NCBI GenBank assembly: GCA_934149275.1
Contig: CAKPEG010000029.1
Location: 1-14,073, forward strand
DNA from: an uncultured Clostridia bacterium
Lineage (GTDB): Bacteria; Bacillota; Clostridia; TANB77; CAG-508
Direction of reading: 5' to 3'
Length of the DNA: 14,073 bases
The notes under the pieces were generated by a model. That model did no database searches. It was not told the origin of the DNA and saw only the letters and a program-made list of their open reading frames with translations. Of this stretch, positions 13,534 through 14,073 are shown one piece after another (within the stretch, counting starts at the first letter, position 1; every line of letters starts with the position of its first letter). The position numbers and the translations under genes are program-made.

Positions 13534-14073
13534 ATGGAAAAATTTGAACATGAGTATAATGCTGAACAAATTCAAGTACTTGAAGGATTAGAGGCTGTAA
13601 GGAAAAGACCTGGTATGTATATTGGAAGTGTATCTATCAGAGGACTTCATCACTTAGTATATGAAATAGTAGATAATGCTGTTGATGAAGCTTTAGCAGG
13701 ATATTGTAAAAATATACATGTAACAATAGAGCCAGGAAATATAATAAAAGTTGAGGATGATGGTAGAGGTATACCAGTCGATATACATCCAAAAACGAAA
13801 ATATCAGCAGCAGAAACTGTATATACAAAATTACATGCTGGTGGAAAATTTGGTGGAGACAGTGGATACAAAGTATCAGGAGGTCTACATGGAGTTGGTG
13901 CATCAGTTGTTAATGCTTTATCAGAATGGACAGAAGTAACAATTCAAAGAGATGGCGGAATATTCCAAATGAAATTCCAAAGAGGAAAAGTAGTAGAAAG
14001 TCTAAAAAGAATAGGAGATTCTGATAAAACAGGAACAACAGTAAGATTTTTTGCAGACGGAACTATTTTCGAA
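13534..14073 (+). CDS. gyrB: DNA gyrase subunit B, N-terminal part (cut by window edge)
   Basis: The first 180 codons of GyrB, the ATPase subunit of gyrase that drives negative supercoiling. The GHKL ATP-binding fold is clear: YEIVDNAVDEALAG (43-56, catalytic Glu44 and Mg-binding Asn48), DDGRGIP (75-81), KLHAGGKFGG (99-108) and GGLHGVGASVVNAL (116-129). The early RKRPGMYIGS (23-32) is typical. AAGGAGG lies 7 bases before the ATG. The transducer, TOPRIM and tail regions are beyond the window. GyrB versus the paralogue ParE is decided mainly by the place next to recF. Confidence 0.96.
   Translation, partial: MEKFEHEYNAEQIQVLEGLEAVRKRPGMYIGSVSIRGLHHLVYEIVDNAVDEALAGYCKNIHVTIEPGNIIKVEDDGRGIPVDIHPKTKISAAETVYTKLHAGGKFGGDSGYKVSGGLHGVGASVVNALSEWTEVTIQRDGGIFQMKFQRGKVVESLKRIGDSDKTGTTVRFFADGTIFE

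Noticed and set aside
13637..13903. Overlapping open frames antisense to and within gyrB
   Set aside because: They lie wholly inside the conserved GyrB ATP-binding domain and their translations are low-complexity.
1..14073. parS centromere site (TGTTTCACGTGAAACA)
   Set aside because: Looked for the palindrome and close variants near parB and oriC; none seen. Other parS sites probably lie outside the window.
1..14073. CRISPR array, insertion sequence, prophage or defence genes
   Set aside because: No spaced identical repeats of the right length, no transposase or integrase motifs, and every gene of meaningful size belongs to the conserved origin cluster.

Overview
This window is the chromosomal replication origin region of an AT-rich, low-GC Gram-positive bacterium, most likely a member of the Clostridia. 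That reading rests on the gene order (DUF4446 - parB - parA - rsmG - mnmG - mnmE - jag - yidC - yidD - rnpA - rpmH - dnaA - dnaN - recF - DUF370 - gyrB), a DUF4446 gene coupled to parB, a YidC with no lipoprotein signal peptide, strong AGGAGG ribosome-binding sites and frequent TTG starts. Genus cannot be read from the sequence, and whether the organism sporulates is not shown. I see no mobile element, CRISPR array, phage gene or accessory system.

Layout. Positions 1-9089 carry minus-strand genes and 9369-14073 carry plus-strand genes, so all genes point away from the origin and are co-directional with the replication forks. Left arm, reading leftward from the origin: rpmH (own promoter and own terminator); rnpA-yidD-yidC-jag (tightly packed, ending in a strong terminator at 6510-6545); mnmE-mnmG-rsmG (ending in a strong terminator at 2385-2422); parA-parB-DUF4446 (own promoter at 2308-2336); then a tRNA-Ser(UGA) with its own promoter, cut by the left window edge. 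Right arm: dnaA, a 333-base origin segment, then dnaN-recF-DUF370-gyrB, closely spaced, with gyrB cut by the right edge.

The origin is bipartite. A small part lies between the divergent rpmH and dnaA promoters, with two imperfect DnaA boxes. The main part, between dnaA and dnaN, has: a small GC-richer hairpin; three TGTTAA-type repeats starting exactly 11 bases apart and running into a 23-base palindrome; six DnaA boxes or near-boxes, the last two abutting head-to-tail; a 4-base GC-rich spacer; six CTA/ATA triplets; and an almost pure A/T tract. The last elements match the DnaA-box / DnaA-trio / unwinding element arrangement known from Bacillus subtilis.

Functionally the window joins replication initiation (DnaA, oriC), elongation (DnaN clamp), repair (RecF), topology (GyrB) and origin segregation (ParA/ParB) with membrane protein insertion (YidC, YidD, Jag), RNase P protein and L34, and tRNA/rRNA modification (MnmE, MnmG, RsmG). 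No new system is evident. The points most worth a second look are the 11-base phased repeats and palindrome in oriC, the DnaA-trio element, a Spo0A-box-like inverted pair before rnpA, a glutamine at the usual groove arginine of YidC, and the absence of the S4-domain gene between dnaN and recF.
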